Counted from the first letter of the stretch, positions 35,046 to 44,924 are shown. The stretch: 64,000 nucleotides of DNA from Cycloclasticus pugetii PS-1 (GCF_000384415.1 NZ_ARVU01000001.1:1240001-1304000), one strand, 5' to 3'. Notes: a model not told the origin generated them from the letters alone. Translations and numbers: made by a program.

Positions 35046-35840
35046 TTAAGCCCAGCTTGCTTTGCGTTTATTTAAAAAGGCTTCTATGCCTTCTTTACCT
35101 TCTTCTGTTTCCCAGGCATCCGCCAAATTATCGGCCGTGTAAATTGCATTTTCTTCTGCTGTATGGGTATCTACATAGTCAATGAGTTTTTTAGTCGAGG
35201 CAATCGCTCCAGGCGCGCACTTTAAAATCATTTTTACTTCTGTTTCTATCGCTTGATCTAGTTCAGCAACTGTTACAACATCTGTTAAAAGGCCGATTGT
35301 TTTTGCTTCCGTCGCACCAAACACTCTTGCGTTTAAAAAGTTTCTGCGTGCATTTGCTGCACCAATTCGTTTAACGACATACGGTGAAATAGTCGCGGGG
35401 GTCAGCCCCAATTTCACTTCTGTTAAGGCAAATTTTGCTGTCTCAACGCCGATACTAATATCGCACACCGACACCATACCAACACCACCACCATAAGCTG
35501 GCCCCTGAATACGGCCTATTATAGGTTTACTTAAGTTGTTTAAAGCCGCTAACATTTTTGCAAGTTTGCTAGTTTCTTCTACACGTTGCGCTCTTGTTTT
35601 ACTGATATTGCTTTCCATCCACTTTAAATCACCGCCGGCACAAAATGTTTTACCTGCTCCCGTTAAAACAACCACACGAACAGCAGCATCCAATTCCACA
35701 GTGGCACAAATATGTTGCATCTCTTGGATAAAATCAGCACTCATAGCATTGTGTACGATTGGTCGATTGAAGGTCACATAAGCCACCCCTCTATCATCAA
35801 TATCCATAATTATGTTTTTATACTGCACCGTGCTCTCCAT
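35046..35840 (-). CDS. liuC: Methylglutaconyl-CoA hydratase-like crotonase
   Basis: This 264-residue crotonase has FCAGGDLKWMESN near 65, GPAYGGGVGMVSVCD near 113 (first Glu replaced by Gly) and FALTEVKLGLTPATISPYVVKRIG near 136 (second Glu kept), the pattern of LiuC enzymes that hydrate 3-methylglutaconyl-CoA to HMG-CoA. The window has no other better LiuC candidate, so the leucine pathway would be complete with it although it lies across the divergent promoter from liuABDE. The frame overlaps the tetR end by 23 bases; a GTG four codons on (with GGAGAG upstream) is an alternative start. Confidence 0.85.
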   Translation of the reverse strand: MESTVQYKNIIMDIDDRGVAYVTFNRPIVHNAMSADFIQEMQHICATVELDAAVRVVVLTGAGKTFCAGGDLKWMESNISKTRAQRVEETSKLAKMLAALNNLSKPIIGRIQGPAYGGGVGMVSVCDISIGVETAKFALTEVKLGLTPATISPYVVKRIGAANARRNFLNARVFGATEAKTIGLLTDVVTVAELDQAIETEVKMILKCAPGAIASTKKLIDYVDTHTAEENAIYTADNLADAWETEEGKEGIEAFLNKRKASWA

Positions 35841-36435
35841 CTACATAACAACCATTAAGAAACAAATCAGCTTGTGATTGTGCAATTGCTTCCACGCTTG
35901 CGCCACTATCAACATACCAAATACTTGCCCAATTCATACTCCCGAAAATGGCAAGACGCAATAAATGCTTATCTACCCCTGTACGTATAACACCATCTTT
36001 TTCAGCTTGCTCGAATAAATCACGCCAAAAATTCTCATAAGCATCACGGTCAGGTTGTGCCGCATTATGAACGGTTTCTGGCACTTGCCCATAATTCCTA
36101 ATACTGGCTAAGGTATAGTCCGAGTGCCGCAAGATAGCGATTAAATGCCCCCGAATAGCAGCCCGTAACAAGTCAGGAAAAGAAGGCGCCTTAGCCAACT
36201 GTTCTACTTCGTATTCAACAATATCTCGGATCAGATGGACACTTTTATTAAGTACTTCCTGCACTAAGGCTTCTTTTGAGTTGAAGTGATAATACAAACT
36301 CCCTGCCTGCATGTTTATTGATTCTGCAATATCTTTTAAATAAGTTCCATGATAGCCATGCTGACTTAATTTTTTAGCCGCTGCATCTAAAATTAACTGA
36401 CGGGTAACGGAGCTTTTTTTTATTGTATTTGTCAC
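35818..36435 (-). CDS. TetR/AcrR family transcriptional regulator
   Basis: This 205-residue protein has an N-terminal helix-turn-helix (about 10-56: TRQLILDAAAKKLSQHGYHGT, then LKDIAESINMQAGSLYYHFNSKEAL) typical of TetR repressors, and a ligand-binding helical domain. It is divergent from liuA, with two overlapping dyads (36468-36504) between them, and leads the minus-strand operon with liuC. By position it should repress both the liu operon and itself, with an acyl-CoA as the likely inducer. Gammaproteobacteria usually use the MerR-type LiuR for liu genes, while TetR-type regulators of branched-chain catabolism (LiuQ, PsrA) are known elsewhere, so this one is of the second kind or novel. Confidence 0.88.
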   Translation of the reverse strand: MTNTIKKSSVTRQLILDAAAKKLSQHGYHGTYLKDIAESINMQAGSLYYHFNSKEALVQEVLNKSVHLIRDIVEYEVEQLAKAPSFPDLLRAAIRGHLIAILRHSDYTLASIRNYGQVPETVHNAAQPDRDAYENFWRDLFEQAEKDGVIRTGVDKHLLRLAIFGSMNWASIWYVDSGASVEAIAQSQADLFLNGCYVDGEHGAV

Positions 36436-36467
36436 TGAACCTAACCCTTTGATGAAGCCATAGTTTA

Positions 36468-36487
36468 AATCTAATGCAGATTAGATT
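36468..36487. promoter_or_regulatory. Candidate TetR operator 1 in the tetR-liuA promoter
   Basis: AATCTAATGCAGATTAGATT is a perfect 7-6-7 dyad with CTAA-N6-TTAG at its heart. It lies 33-52 bases upstream of tetR and overlaps operator 2 by three bases. Confidence 0.65.
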
Positions 36488-36504
36488 CTAATTAGCGTTA
36501 GAAT
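36485..36504. promoter_or_regulatory. Candidate TetR operator 2 in the tetR-liuA promoter
   Basis: ATTCTAATTAGCGTTAGAAT is a second perfect 7-6-7 dyad with the same CTAA-N6-TTAG core, directly next to operator 1 and 65-84 bases upstream of liuA. Tandem sites in a divergent promoter are typical for autoregulated TetR systems. Confidence 0.65.
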
Positions 36505-36568
36505 GAGTATAGTGATATGATCCGGCAAACGCAATATACAATAACTCAAATAAACACAAGGAAATCCA

Positions 36569-37729
36569 ATGACTTTTAATGTTCAAATTAATGATGAAGT
36601 GGATGCGTTACGTGAGGCTGTACGTAAGTTTGCAAACGGTGAAATCGCCCCACTCGCTGAATCTGTTGATAAAGACAATGAATTTCCAAATCAACTTTGG
36701 CGTGCCTTTGGAGACATGGGTTTATTAGGCATGACTATTCCTGAAGAATACGGTGGAACTGGGCTAAATTACCTATCACACCTTGTCGTCATGGAAGAAA
36801 TATCAAGAGCCTCTGCCTCTATCGGTTTATCTTACGGCGCTAATTCAAACCTTTGCTTAAACAACCTTTACCTAAATGGTAGTGAGGAACAACGATATAA
36901 ATATTTACCTAAACTCTGTACGGGTGAATATATTGGCGCTTTGGCTATGTCTGAACCCGGGGCAGGTTCAGATGTCGTCGGTTCAATGAGTTGTAAAGCC
37001 GAAAAAAAGGGTGATAAATGGGTCGCCAACGGTAACAAAATGTGGATTACCAATGGCCCCGACGCTGACGTGTTGATTGTGTATATGCGCACTGCTGGAC
37101 CAGAAGCCGGTTCACGCTGCATGACTGCTTTTATTGTAGAAAAGAGCATGCCTGGTTTTTCAACCGCACAAAAACTAGATAAGCTTGGTATGCGTGGCTC
37201 TAATACCTGTGAATTGGTTTTTGAAAACTGCGAAATTCCTGAAGAAAATGTACTTGGCAACGTTAACGAAGGGGTTAAAGTTCTAATGAGCGGCCTTAAT
37301 ACCGAGCGCATGGTGCTATCCGGTGGCCCTATCGGCATTATGCAAGCGACCATGGATATTTGCTTACCGTATATTCATGAACGGAAACAATTTGGTAAAC
37401 CTATTGGCCTGTTTGAGCTAATGCAAGGAAAAATGGCCGATATGTACGTTGCTCTTCAATCAACGCGAGCTTTTGCTTATCGTGTGGCTGAACAATATGA
37501 CAAAGGCAATGATTCACGTAAAGATGCTGCTGGGCTTTTACTATTTGCTTCAGAAAATGCTGTAAAAGTTGCCTTAGAAGGCATCCAAACGTTAGGCGGT
37601 AATGGCTATATTAATGAGTTCCCTACTGGCCGTTTACTACGAGATGCCAAACTTTATGATATTGGCGCCGGTACCAACGAAATTCGTCGGATGTTAATTG
37701 GCCGTGAATTATTTGAAGATACAAAATAG
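36569..37729 (+). CDS. liuA: Isovaleryl-CoA dehydrogenase
   Basis: This 386-residue FAD enzyme oxidises isovaleryl-CoA to 3-methylcrotonyl-CoA. It shows [14 protein letters not shown] near 130, [22 protein letters not shown] near 150, and Glu246 in [12 protein letters not shown], the site of the catalytic glutamate special to isovaleryl-CoA dehydrogenases. The closing [32 protein letters not shown] is also typical. It is the first gene of the plus-strand liu operon, with AAGGAA seven to eight bases before the ATG, and is followed by a thiolase gene after two bases. Confidence 0.95.
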   Translation: MTFNVQINDEVDALREAVRKFANGEIAPLAESVDKDNEFPNQLWRAFGDMGLLGMTIPEEYGGTGLNYLSHLVVMEEISRASASIGLSYGANSNLCLNNLYLNGSEEQRYKYLPKLCTGEYIGALAMSEPGAGSDVVGSMSCKAEKKGDKWVANGNKMWITNGPDADVLIVYMRTAGPEAGSRCMTAFIVEKSMPGFSTAQKLDKLGMRGSNTCELVFENCEIPEENVLGNVNEGVKVLMSGLNTERMVLSGGPIGIMQATMDICLPYIHERKQFGKPIGLFELMQGKMADMYVALQSTRAFAYRVAEQYDKGNDSRKDAAGLLLFASENAVKVALEGIQTLGGNGYINEFPTGRLLRDAKLYDIGAGTNEIRRMLIGRELFEDTK

Positions 37730-37731
37730 AT

Positions 37732-38913
37732 ATGAATAAAAAAAGCGTTGTTATTGTTGCCGCCAAACGAACGGCTTTAGGTAGTTTTCAAGGTCAATTT
37801 TCCTCGCTTAGCGCATCAGACCTTGGCAGTTACGCCATAAGCGCCGCTATCGAAGATAGCCATATTGAACCCACTCAAGTAGACAGCGTGCATATGGGCT
37901 GCGTATTACCTGCCGGACAAGGCCAAGCACCCGCACGGCAAGCCTCATTAAAAGCAGGTCTACCGCTATCGGTCCCTTGTAATACTGTTAACAAAATGTG
38001 TGGATCTGGCATGCAAGCGGTGATGTACGGCTATAACCAAATATTCGCGGGCGATGCTAACTGCGTGGTCGCAGGTGGCATGGAATCGATGACTAATGCT
38101 CCCTACCTTTCAACCAAACTACGTGGGGGCCTTAAAATGGGCCACAGCGAAATGATTGATCATATGTTTCACGATGGCCTGCAAGATGTTAAACATGGCA
38201 AATTAATGGGTTCATTTGCTGAACTGTGCGCAGAAAAATACGGCTTCACGCGTGAACAACAAGATGATTTTGCCATTACCTCATTGCAGCGAGCTAATGC
38301 AGCGACTCAATCAACGGCTTTTGAGTCTGAAATAACACCGGTTGTCGTTAAAAATCGCAAAGCTGAAACGCGCTATGCAACTGATGAACAACCGGCTAAG
38401 GCCGACCTTAACAAAATCAAAACACTACGTCCTGCTTTTAAAAAAGATGGCACGGTTACCGCCGCCAATGCCTCGTCTATTTCTGACGGTGCGGCTGCCT
38501 TAGTGCTAATGGATGCAGATGAAGCGCGCAAACAAGGCCTGCAAGCGCTTGCAACCATCACCGCGCAAGCAGCACATGCACAAGACCCTGATTGGTTCAG
38601 CACCGCGCCTATTGTTGCTATTCAAAAAGTATTAGAAAAATCTGGTTGGACTATTAACGATGTTGATTTATTTGAAATAAATGAAGCCTTTGCTGTAGTA
38701 ACCATGGCAGCCATTGAAACGCTTAATTTAGACCCTGACAAAGTGAATGTTAATGGTGGTGCATGTGCCTTAGGTCACCCGATTGGTGCATCAGGCGCGC
38801 GCGTTCTAGTCACATTAATTCACGCATTAAAAGCTAGGCAACTGACTAAAGGGGTCGCCACGCTATGTATTGGCGGCGGCGAAGCCACTGCAATGGCGAT
38901 TGAAATAATTTAA
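37732..38913 (+). CDS. Acetyl-CoA acetyltransferase (thiolase)
   Basis: This 393-residue thiolase has acyl-accepting Cys in NKMCGSGMQA near 89, EINEAFAVV near 316, the catalytic His in LGHPIGASGARV near 348 and Cys in TLCIGGGEATA near 379, with ALKAGLPLSVPCNT before the active site. NTVNKMCGSGM is usual for biosynthetic-type acetoacetyl-CoA thiolases. It fits as the last step of the liu pathway, cutting acetoacetyl-CoA made by the SCOT genes of the same operon into two acetyl-CoA. It starts two bases after liuA. Confidence 0.92.
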   Translation: MNKKSVVIVAAKRTALGSFQGQFSSLSASDLGSYAISAAIEDSHIEPTQVDSVHMGCVLPAGQGQAPARQASLKAGLPLSVPCNTVNKMCGSGMQAVMYGYNQIFAGDANCVVAGGMESMTNAPYLSTKLRGGLKMGHSEMIDHMFHDGLQDVKHGKLMGSFAELCAEKYGFTREQQDDFAITSLQRANAATQSTAFESEITPVVVKNRKAETRYATDEQPAKADLNKIKTLRPAFKKDGTVTAANASSISDGAAALVLMDADEARKQGLQALATITAQAAHAQDPDWFSTAPIVAIQKVLEKSGWTINDVDLFEINEAFAVVTMAAIETLNLDPDKVNVNGGACALGHPIGASGARVLVTLIHALKARQLTKGVATLCIGGGEATAMAIEII

Positions 38914-38945
38914 CGCTGAGCACTTAACAATTATTAAGGTAAACA

Positions 38946-40553
38946 ATGCCGGTCATTAAATCAAAAATTGAACCAGCATCTGCTGATTTCAAAGCAAACA
39001 CGATTCAAATGGAATCGCTTGTTGATGAACTTAACGAACGCATCACTAGCGCTGCCAAAGGTGGCGGCGAACGTGCACGTAAAAAACATTTAGCTCGCAA
39101 TAAACTACTGCCAAGAGATCGGATTAAAGCCTTACTGGACCCAGGCAGTGCTTTTTTAGAGCTATCGCAGTTAGCCGCTTATGGCATGTATGATGATGCT
39201 GCACCTGCAGCAGGCATCATTACCGGTATTGGCCGCATCCACGGTGGCGAAGTGATGATTATTGCGAATGACGCCACCGTTAAAGGCGGAACCTATTACC
39301 CACTCACCGTCACCAAGCACCTACGAGCACAAGAAATTGCCGCTGAAAACCGCCTACCCTGTATTTACCTGGTTGACTCTGGTGGTGCCTTTTTACCTCT
39401 ACAGCACGAAGTATTCCCCGGCAAAGAACATTTTGGCCGTTTCTTTTATAACCAAACACGAATGTCTGCTGATGGCATTCCACAAATTGCCGTAGTGATG
39501 GGCTCCTGTACCGCTGGCGGCGCTTATATCCCATCACTGTGTGACGAGTCTATTATTGTTCGCGAACAAGGCACTATCTTTTTAGGTGGCCCGCCTTTAG
39601 TGAAAGCCGCTACCGGTGAACAAGTCTCTTCTGAAGAGCTAGGCGGCGCAGAGCTACACTGTAAGCAATCGGGCGTTACCGACCATATTGCTGAAGATGA
39701 CTCGCATGCCCTGTCCATTGCACGTAACGTTATTGAGCACCTCAACGAAACCAAAGAGCTGCAGGTAAAAGTTCGTGAGTCCCGCGAGCCATTATATCCA
39801 AGCGACGATATTTTAGGCATTATTCCTAAAGACCCAAAACAACCGTACGACATACGCGAAATTATTGCCCGCTTAGTAGATGGTTCTGAATTCCAAGAAT
39901 TTAAACCGCTGTATGGCCCAACGCTAGTGTGTGGTTTTGCCCATATCCACGGTTATCCAGTTGGCATTATCGCCAATAATGGTATTTTATTTTCACCCTC
40001 AGCACTGAAAGGCACGCATTTTATTGAGTTGTGCAATCAACGTGGCATTCCACTTCTATTTTTACAAAATATTACTGGCTTTATGGTCGGTAAAAAATAC
40101 GAAGAAGAAGGTATCGCAAAAAATGGTGCCAAAATGGTCACCGCTGTGTCTTGCGCTAGTGTGCCAAAGTTCACCGTGTTAATTGGTGGCTCCTATGGCG
40201 CCGGTAACTACGGCATGTGTGGCCGTGCGTTTGGCGCACGTATGCTTTGGAGCTGGCCAAACTCTCGTATTTCAACCATGGGTGGCGAGCAAGCAGCCGC
40301 TGTACTGGCAACAGTTAAACGTGATGCACTTGAAGCCGCTGGCGAGAGCTGGGCTGATGAAGAGGAAGAAAACTTCAAAGCACCTATCTTGGCCCAATTT
40401 GAAGAGCAAGCTAACCCCTATTTTGCTACTGCTAGACTTTGGGACGATGGCTTAATCGACCCACGAGATACTCGCCGAATTCTCGGCCTATCACTCGCTG
40501 TAGCCGCTAAAACGCCAATAGAAAAAGCCAATTTCGGCGTTTTTAGAATGTAG
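38946..40553 (+). CDS. liuB: Methylcrotonyl-CoA carboxylase, carboxyltransferase beta subunit
   Basis: This 535-residue subunit transfers carboxyl from biotin on LiuD to 3-methylcrotonyl-CoA. It has [23 protein letters not shown] near 51 ([14 protein letters not shown] most typical), [16 protein letters not shown] near 137, and [14 protein letters not shown] near 367 with [13 protein letters not shown] near 411. VDSGGA here contrasts with VQSGGG in AtuC. AAGGTAAAC lies before the ATG. It stands between the thiolase and liuD, thirteen bases before the latter. Confidence 0.95.
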   Translation: MPVIKSKIEPASADFKANTIQMESLVDELNERITSAAKGGGERARKKHLARNKLLPRDRIKALLDPGSAFLELSQLAAYGMYDDAAPAAGIITGIGRIHGGEVMIIANDATVKGGTYYPLTVTKHLRAQEIAAENRLPCIYLVDSGGAFLPLQHEVFPGKEHFGRFFYNQTRMSADGIPQIAVVMGSCTAGGAYIPSLCDESIIVREQGTIFLGGPPLVKAATGEQVSSEELGGAELHCKQSGVTDHIAEDDSHALSIARNVIEHLNETKELQVKVRESREPLYPSDDILGIIPKDPKQPYDIREIIARLVDGSEFQEFKPLYGPTLVCGFAHIHGYPVGIIANNGILFSPSALKGTHFIELCNQRGIPLLFLQNITGFMVGKKYEEEGIAKNGAKMVTAVSCASVPKFTVLIGGSYGAGNYGMCGRAFGARMLWSWPNSRISTMGGEQAAAVLATVKRDALEAAGESWADEEEENFKAPILAQFEEQANPYFATARLWDDGLIDPRDTRRILGLSLAVAAKTPIEKANFGVFRM

Positions 40554-40565
40554 AGAGTTGATCGA

Positions 40566-42569
40566 ATGTTTAAAAAAATACTCATAGCAAACCGTGGTGA
40601 AATCGCTTGTCGGGTGATCTCCACACTAAAAAAAATGGGCATCACCAGTGTGGCTGTTTATTCCGACGCAGACCGTCATGCACGCCATGTAACACTAGCT
40701 GATGAGGCTTATTATATTGGTGCTTCAAGGCCAGATGAATCTTACCTAAAAGCGGATGACTTACTGGCACTCGCTAAAAAGAAAAACATTGATGCCATTC
40801 ATCCTGGCTATGGTTTTTTATCTGAAAACAGCCACTTTGCACAGGCCTGCTCAGAGGCGAAAATTACCTTTATTGGCCCCTCGGCTGACTGTATTGAAAA
40901 AATGGGCGCTAAAGATGCAGCAAAAGCGCTTATGGAAGCTGCCAATGTGCCGGTTGTGCCTGGTTATCATGGTGAAAATCAAGCACCAGAACACTTGCAA
41001 AAACAAGCTGAAAAAGTAGGCTTCCCCTTATTAATAAAAGCGGTGTCTGGCGGTGGTGGTAAAGGCATGCGTGTTGTTAACAAAGCCGCTGAGTTTGCTA
41101 AATTGCTAGACTCAGTAAAACGTGAAGCGATGAATGCCTTTGCTGATGACCGTATCTTACTCGAACGCTATATCAGCAAGCCTCGTCATATAGAGTTCCA
41201 AATATTTGGTGACTGTCATGAAAACTACGTACATTTACACGAACGCGAATGTTCATTACAACGTCGTCATCAAAAAATTATTGAAGAAACGCCCTCGCCC
41301 TTCTTAGACGAAAAAACACGTCAAGCCATGGGTATTGCTGCTGTTAATGCGGCACGTGCTATTCGTTATTCGGGCGCTGGAACTATCGAGTTCATCGTCG
41401 GTGAAGACCGTTCTTTTTACTTTATGGAAATGAACACACGCCTTCAAGTAGAACACCCTGTGACCGAAATGGTCAGTGGGCAAGACTTGGTTGAATGGCA
41501 AATTCGTGTTGCCGCTGGTCAAGCCCTTCCCTTAAAACAAGAGCAAATCCCGCGTACAGGCCATTCGTTTGAGGCACGCCTCTATGCTGAAAACCCTAAC
41601 AATCAATTTCTACCATCCACCGGCAAACTTCAGCATTTACGTTTCCCCACAAGCGATAAAAATCTGCGCATTGAAACCGGGGTAGAACAAGGCGACAGCA
41701 TCAGTGTGTTTTATGACCCAATGATCGCAAAATTAGTGGTTTGGGGTGAAGACCGCGAAACAGCACGTAAACGTTTATTAAATGCCTTAGGCGAAACCGG
41801 CATTATTGGCGTTGAAAACAATATTGCCTTCTTAGAAACATTGGCAACACACCCAGACTTTATTGAAAACAAGATTGATACTCAATACATTGATAAAAAG
41901 TTAGACAGGCTTCTTGCAGATAGCGAAGTGGAACTACCGGAAAATGTCTTACTTGCTGCAACAGTAAAGCGTCTTATTGAGGGTAAGCAATTAGTTAAGG
42001 AAATGGCAGCCACATCAGCTGATGGTAATTCGCCTTGGTTTGATACCACTGGTTGGCGACCCAATGGGCAAAGCCAGCGCAGCCTATTTTTTAACTATGA
42101 GGAAACCGATGAGATAGAAGTTAAAGTGACCGAGAATGATGAACACTTTATTTTCCATCTAGACGATGATCTAGATGTTATCGCTGAATCCTTGGCTAAC
42201 GATGCCATCCGATTACAAATTAATGGCAGCTGGGAGCGTTTTATAGTCTTAAGGCACGAGACAAGCCTGCTTATTTCTTGGAAAAACCGTTGGTACGCCC
42301 TAACTGAAATGAACCCTTTCGAACCCGACCTGTCAACAATGAGCGCTAATTCAAACATTATTGCGCCAATGCCTGGTAAGTTATTGAAAGTCTTAGTAGC
42401 TAATGGTGATGCCGTTTTTGCAGGCCAAGCACTGACGATTATTGAAGCGATGAAAATGGAACATACCTTAAACGCACCCTTTGATGGTGAGATTGATCAA
42501 GTATTTTATAGCGAGGACGATTTTGTAGAAGCAGATGCCACCTTAATTACTTTTAAGGAACAGGCGTAA
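40566..42569 (+). CDS. liuD: Methylcrotonyl-CoA carboxylase, biotin-carrying alpha subunit
   Basis: This 667-residue protein holds a biotin carboxylase domain (about 1-450: ILIANRGEIACRVI, SGGGGKGMRVV near 161, EMNTRLQVEHPVTEM near 289) and a C-terminal biotin carrier domain (IIEAMKMEHTL, biotinyl Lys630). Together with LiuB it carboxylates 3-methylcrotonyl-CoA to 3-methylglutaconyl-CoA, the key step of leucine and isovalerate catabolism and also the point where the Atu pathway joins. Length is normal. It is followed by liuE after three bases. Confidence 0.95.
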   Translation: MFKKILIANRGEIACRVISTLKKMGITSVAVYSDADRHARHVTLADEAYYIGASRPDESYLKADDLLALAKKKNIDAIHPGYGFLSENSHFAQACSEAKITFIGPSADCIEKMGAKDAAKALMEAANVPVVPGYHGENQAPEHLQKQAEKVGFPLLIKAVSGGGGKGMRVVNKAAEFAKLLDSVKREAMNAFADDRILLERYISKPRHIEFQIFGDCHENYVHLHERECSLQRRHQKIIEETPSPFLDEKTRQAMGIAAVNAARAIRYSGAGTIEFIVGEDRSFYFMEMNTRLQVEHPVTEMVSGQDLVEWQIRVAAGQALPLKQEQIPRTGHSFEARLYAENPNNQFLPSTGKLQHLRFPTSDKNLRIETGVEQGDSISVFYDPMIAKLVVWGEDRETARKRLLNALGETGIIGVENNIAFLETLATHPDFIENKIDTQYIDKKLDRLLADSEVELPENVLLAATVKRLIEGKQLVKEMAATSADGNSPWFDTTGWRPNGQSQRSLFFNYEETDEIEVKVTENDEHFIFHLDDDLDVIAESLANDAIRLQINGSWERFIVLRHETSLLISWKNRWYALTEMNPFEPDLSTMSANSNIIAPMPGKLLKVLVANGDAVFAGQALTIIEAMKMEHTLNAPFDGEIDQVFYSEDDFVEADATLITFKEQA

Positions 42570-42572
42570 AGC

Positions 42573-43472
42573 ATGCTTCACAATTATCCAAGCCAAGTAA
42601 GAATTGTAGACGTCTCACCACGTGATGGCCTGCAAAATATTAAAACCACTGTCCCCACTGAGGTTAAAACTACCTTAATAAACAAACTGTGTGATTCCGG
42701 CATTCAACATATAGAAGTAGCCAGCTTTGTTAGCCCTAAATGGGTGCCACAAATGGCAGATGCAGAAGCTGTTCTACAACAATTACCGCCTAGAGAAGGT
42801 ACTTCGTATATCGCATTAACTCCTAACCTTCGTGGGTTTGAACGTGCGATTGACAGTGGTGCTAAAGAGGTCGCAATTTTTGCTGCCGCCTCAGAAACCT
42901 TCAGCCAAAAAAACACCAATTGTAGTATTGCCCAATCGCTTGAACGCTTCGAACTCATCATGCTCAAAGCAGCTACTTTGGGAGTTCGCGTTCGCGGTTA
43001 TACCTCCTGCGTTTTAGGCTGTCCCTATGAAGGCGATGTAGCTGTTGCTGAGGTTGTTCGAGTATCCAAAGCACTAATTGATATGGGTTGTTATGAAGTA
43101 TCGTTAGGCGACACTATAGGCATTGGAACACCCATCAAAGCACGTGAAATGATCGCAGCTGTTATTAAAGCAGTGCCAGCAGAAAAACTAGCGCTGCACT
43201 TCCACGATACGCGAGGGCAAGCATTAGCTAACATTTTGGCCTGTTTAGAGTATGGAGTGGCAAATATTGATGCCTCAGTCGCTGGCCTAGGTGGCTGCCC
43301 TTATGCCGCGGGCGCATCGGGTAATGTTTCAACTGAAGATGTTGTTTACATGTTACATGGCATGGGCATTGAAACTGGTATTGATTTAAAAAAATTAGTA
43401 GCCGCTGGGCACTACATTAGCGAGCAAATTGCTGGACCTAATCTTAGTAAAGTTGGCGCAGTCTACAAATAA
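42573..43472 (+). CDS. liuE: Hydroxymethylglutaryl-CoA lyase
   Basis: This 299-residue TIM-barrel lyase splits HMG-CoA into acetoacetate and acetyl-CoA. It shows VDVSPRDGLQN (11-21) with the metal-binding Asp, LHFHDTRGQALANI near 209 with the metal-binding histidine, and the signature SVAGLGGCPYAAGASGN near 238 with the catalytic Cys. In Pseudomonas aeruginosa LiuE also cleaves the longer isohexenyl analogue in the Atu pathway; as the only such lyase in this window it may do the same here (inference). It ends 36 bases before the SCOT genes. Confidence 0.95.
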   Translation: MLHNYPSQVRIVDVSPRDGLQNIKTTVPTEVKTTLINKLCDSGIQHIEVASFVSPKWVPQMADAEAVLQQLPPREGTSYIALTPNLRGFERAIDSGAKEVAIFAAASETFSQKNTNCSIAQSLERFELIMLKAATLGVRVRGYTSCVLGCPYEGDVAVAEVVRVSKALIDMGCYEVSLGDTIGIGTPIKAREMIAAVIKAVPAEKLALHFHDTRGQALANILACLEYGVANIDASVAGLGGCPYAAGASGNVSTEDVVYMLHGMGIETGIDLKKLVAAGHYISEQIAGPNLSKVGAVYK

Positions 43473-43508
43473 GCCTTATACATAAAAAAATTAAACAGGA
43501 GTAAAACC

Positions 43509-44210
43509 ATGAGTGGTTTTAACAAAGTGGTATCAAACTACCAAGAAGCAATGGCTGGACTAGCAGATAATATGACCATTATTGCTGGTGGTTTTGGGCT
43601 TTGTGGCATTCCTGAGGGCTTGATCAGCGAAATTAAACATAGCGGCGTTAAGGGTTTAACTATCGTCTCCAATAACTGCGGTACCGATCACTTTGGCCTA
43701 GGCATGTTATTAGAAGACAAGCAGATTAAAAAAATGGTTTCCTCGTATGTAGGTGAAAATGCAGAATTTGAACGCCAATATCTATCTGGTGAACTTGAGG
43801 TGGAACTCACCCCACAAGGCACCTTAGCTGAAAAAATGCGTGCCGGTGGTGCTGGCATACCTGCTTTTTATACGGCGACTGGTGTTGGAACCCTTGTAGC
43901 TGAAGGCAAAGAGCTTAAGCAGTTTAATGGCCGAGACTATATTTTAGAAGAAAGTATTAGCGGTGATTTTGCCATTGTAAAAGCATGGAAAGCAGACAAA
44001 ACGGGGAACCTCATTTACCGTAATACCGCCATGAATTTCAACCCAATGGCGGCTACCGCAGGCAAAATATCCGTTGTTGAAGTTGAAGAAATTGTTGAGG
44101 TGGGTGAGCTTGACCCAAACCATATTCATACTCCCGGTATTTACGTTGACCGTATCATCCAAGGAAGTTTCGAAAAACGTATTGAAAAAATCACTCTAGC
44201 TAAAAATTAA
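43509..44210 (+). CDS. scoA: 3-oxoacid CoA-transferase subunit A (SCOT)
   Basis: This 233-residue subunit of succinyl-CoA:3-oxoacid CoA-transferase shows [21 protein letters not shown] near 19 ([10 protein letters not shown] most typical), [11 protein letters not shown] near 57 and [10 protein letters not shown] near 117. With subunit B it activates acetoacetate from LiuE to acetoacetyl-CoA, using succinyl-CoA. A good ribosome binding site CAGGAG precedes the ATG. It is followed after ten bases by subunit B. The two-subunit, class I form is usual in bacteria. Confidence 0.93.
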   Translation: MSGFNKVVSNYQEAMAGLADNMTIIAGGFGLCGIPEGLISEIKHSGVKGLTIVSNNCGTDHFGLGMLLEDKQIKKMVSSYVGENAEFERQYLSGELEVELTPQGTLAEKMRAGGAGIPAFYTATGVGTLVAEGKELKQFNGRDYILEESISGDFAIVKAWKADKTGNLIYRNTAMNFNPMAATAGKISVVEVEEIVEVGELDPNHIHTPGIYVDRIIQGSFEKRIEKITLAKN

Positions 44211-44220
44211 GGAGCCTCAA

Positions 44221-44877
44221 ATGTCATTAAATCGTGACCAAATTGCCATGCGTGTGGCTCAAGAGTTAAAAGATGGCTACTACGTTAATCTTGGTATTGG
44301 TATTCCAACCCTAGTGGCTAACTATGTGCCTAGTGATATTGAAGTGATGCTGCAATCAGAAAACGGCTTGCTGGGAATTGGCCCCTACCCGACCGAAGAG
44401 CAAGTGGATGCTGATATGATCAATGCCGGTAAAGAAACCGTGACAGCGGCTTTAGGCGCCTCAATTTTCTCATCGGCAGAAAGTTTTGCAATGATTCGAG
44501 GCGGCCATGTGGATCTAACCGTACTGGGGGCTTTTGAAGTTGATCAACAAGGTAATATTGCCTCTTATATGATTCCAGGCAAACTCGTTAAAGGAATGGG
44601 CGGCGCGATGGATTTAGTCGCTGGCGCCGAGAATATTATCGTTACTATGAGCCATGCAGATAAACGCGATAATTCCAAATTATTGGAAAACTGTACATTA
44701 CCCTTAACAGGCGCTGCTTGTGTTAAGCGCGTCGTTACCGATTTAGCAGTCATGGACATTAAAGAAGGCGCTTTTCACTTAATTGAACGAGCGCCTGGTA
44801 TTAGTGTTGAAGAAATTAAGCAAAAAACTGCCGGTAGATTAGTCGTGCCGGCTCATGTGCCAGAGATGCCATTTTAA
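44221..44877 (+). CDS. scoB: 3-oxoacid CoA-transferase subunit B (SCOT)
   Basis: This 218-residue subunit carries the catalytic Glu47 in QSENGLLGIGP, the site that forms the acyl-CoA thioester in class I CoA-transferases, and GIGIPTLVANY near 25. It is the last gene of the liu operon. AAGGAG stands just before the ATG. No clear terminator follows in the 47 bases before the convergent desaturase gene, so transcription may end inside that gene or need Rho. Confidence 0.93.
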   Translation: MSLNRDQIAMRVAQELKDGYYVNLGIGIPTLVANYVPSDIEVMLQSENGLLGIGPYPTEEQVDADMINAGKETVTAALGASIFSSAESFAMIRGGHVDLTVLGAFEVDQQGNIASYMIPGKLVKGMGGAMDLVAGAENIIVTMSHADKRDNSKLLENCTLPLTGAACVKRVVTDLAVMDIKEGAFHLIERAPGISVEEIKQKTAGRLVVPAHVPEMPF

Positions 44878-44924
44878 GAAACATCTATAGCAAAACGGTT
44901 AATCAATAAGACCCCACCCGCCCT

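Noticed and set aside
35046-35840. Calling the liuC-like gene atuE-like instead
   Set aside because: Both share the same glutamate pattern, but the atu operon already has its own copy and this one lies beside the liu promoter; still not certain.
38373-39853. Antisense frames of 75-109 codons opposite the liu genes
   Set aside because: They lie wholly opposite well-supported enzymes and show no independent features.
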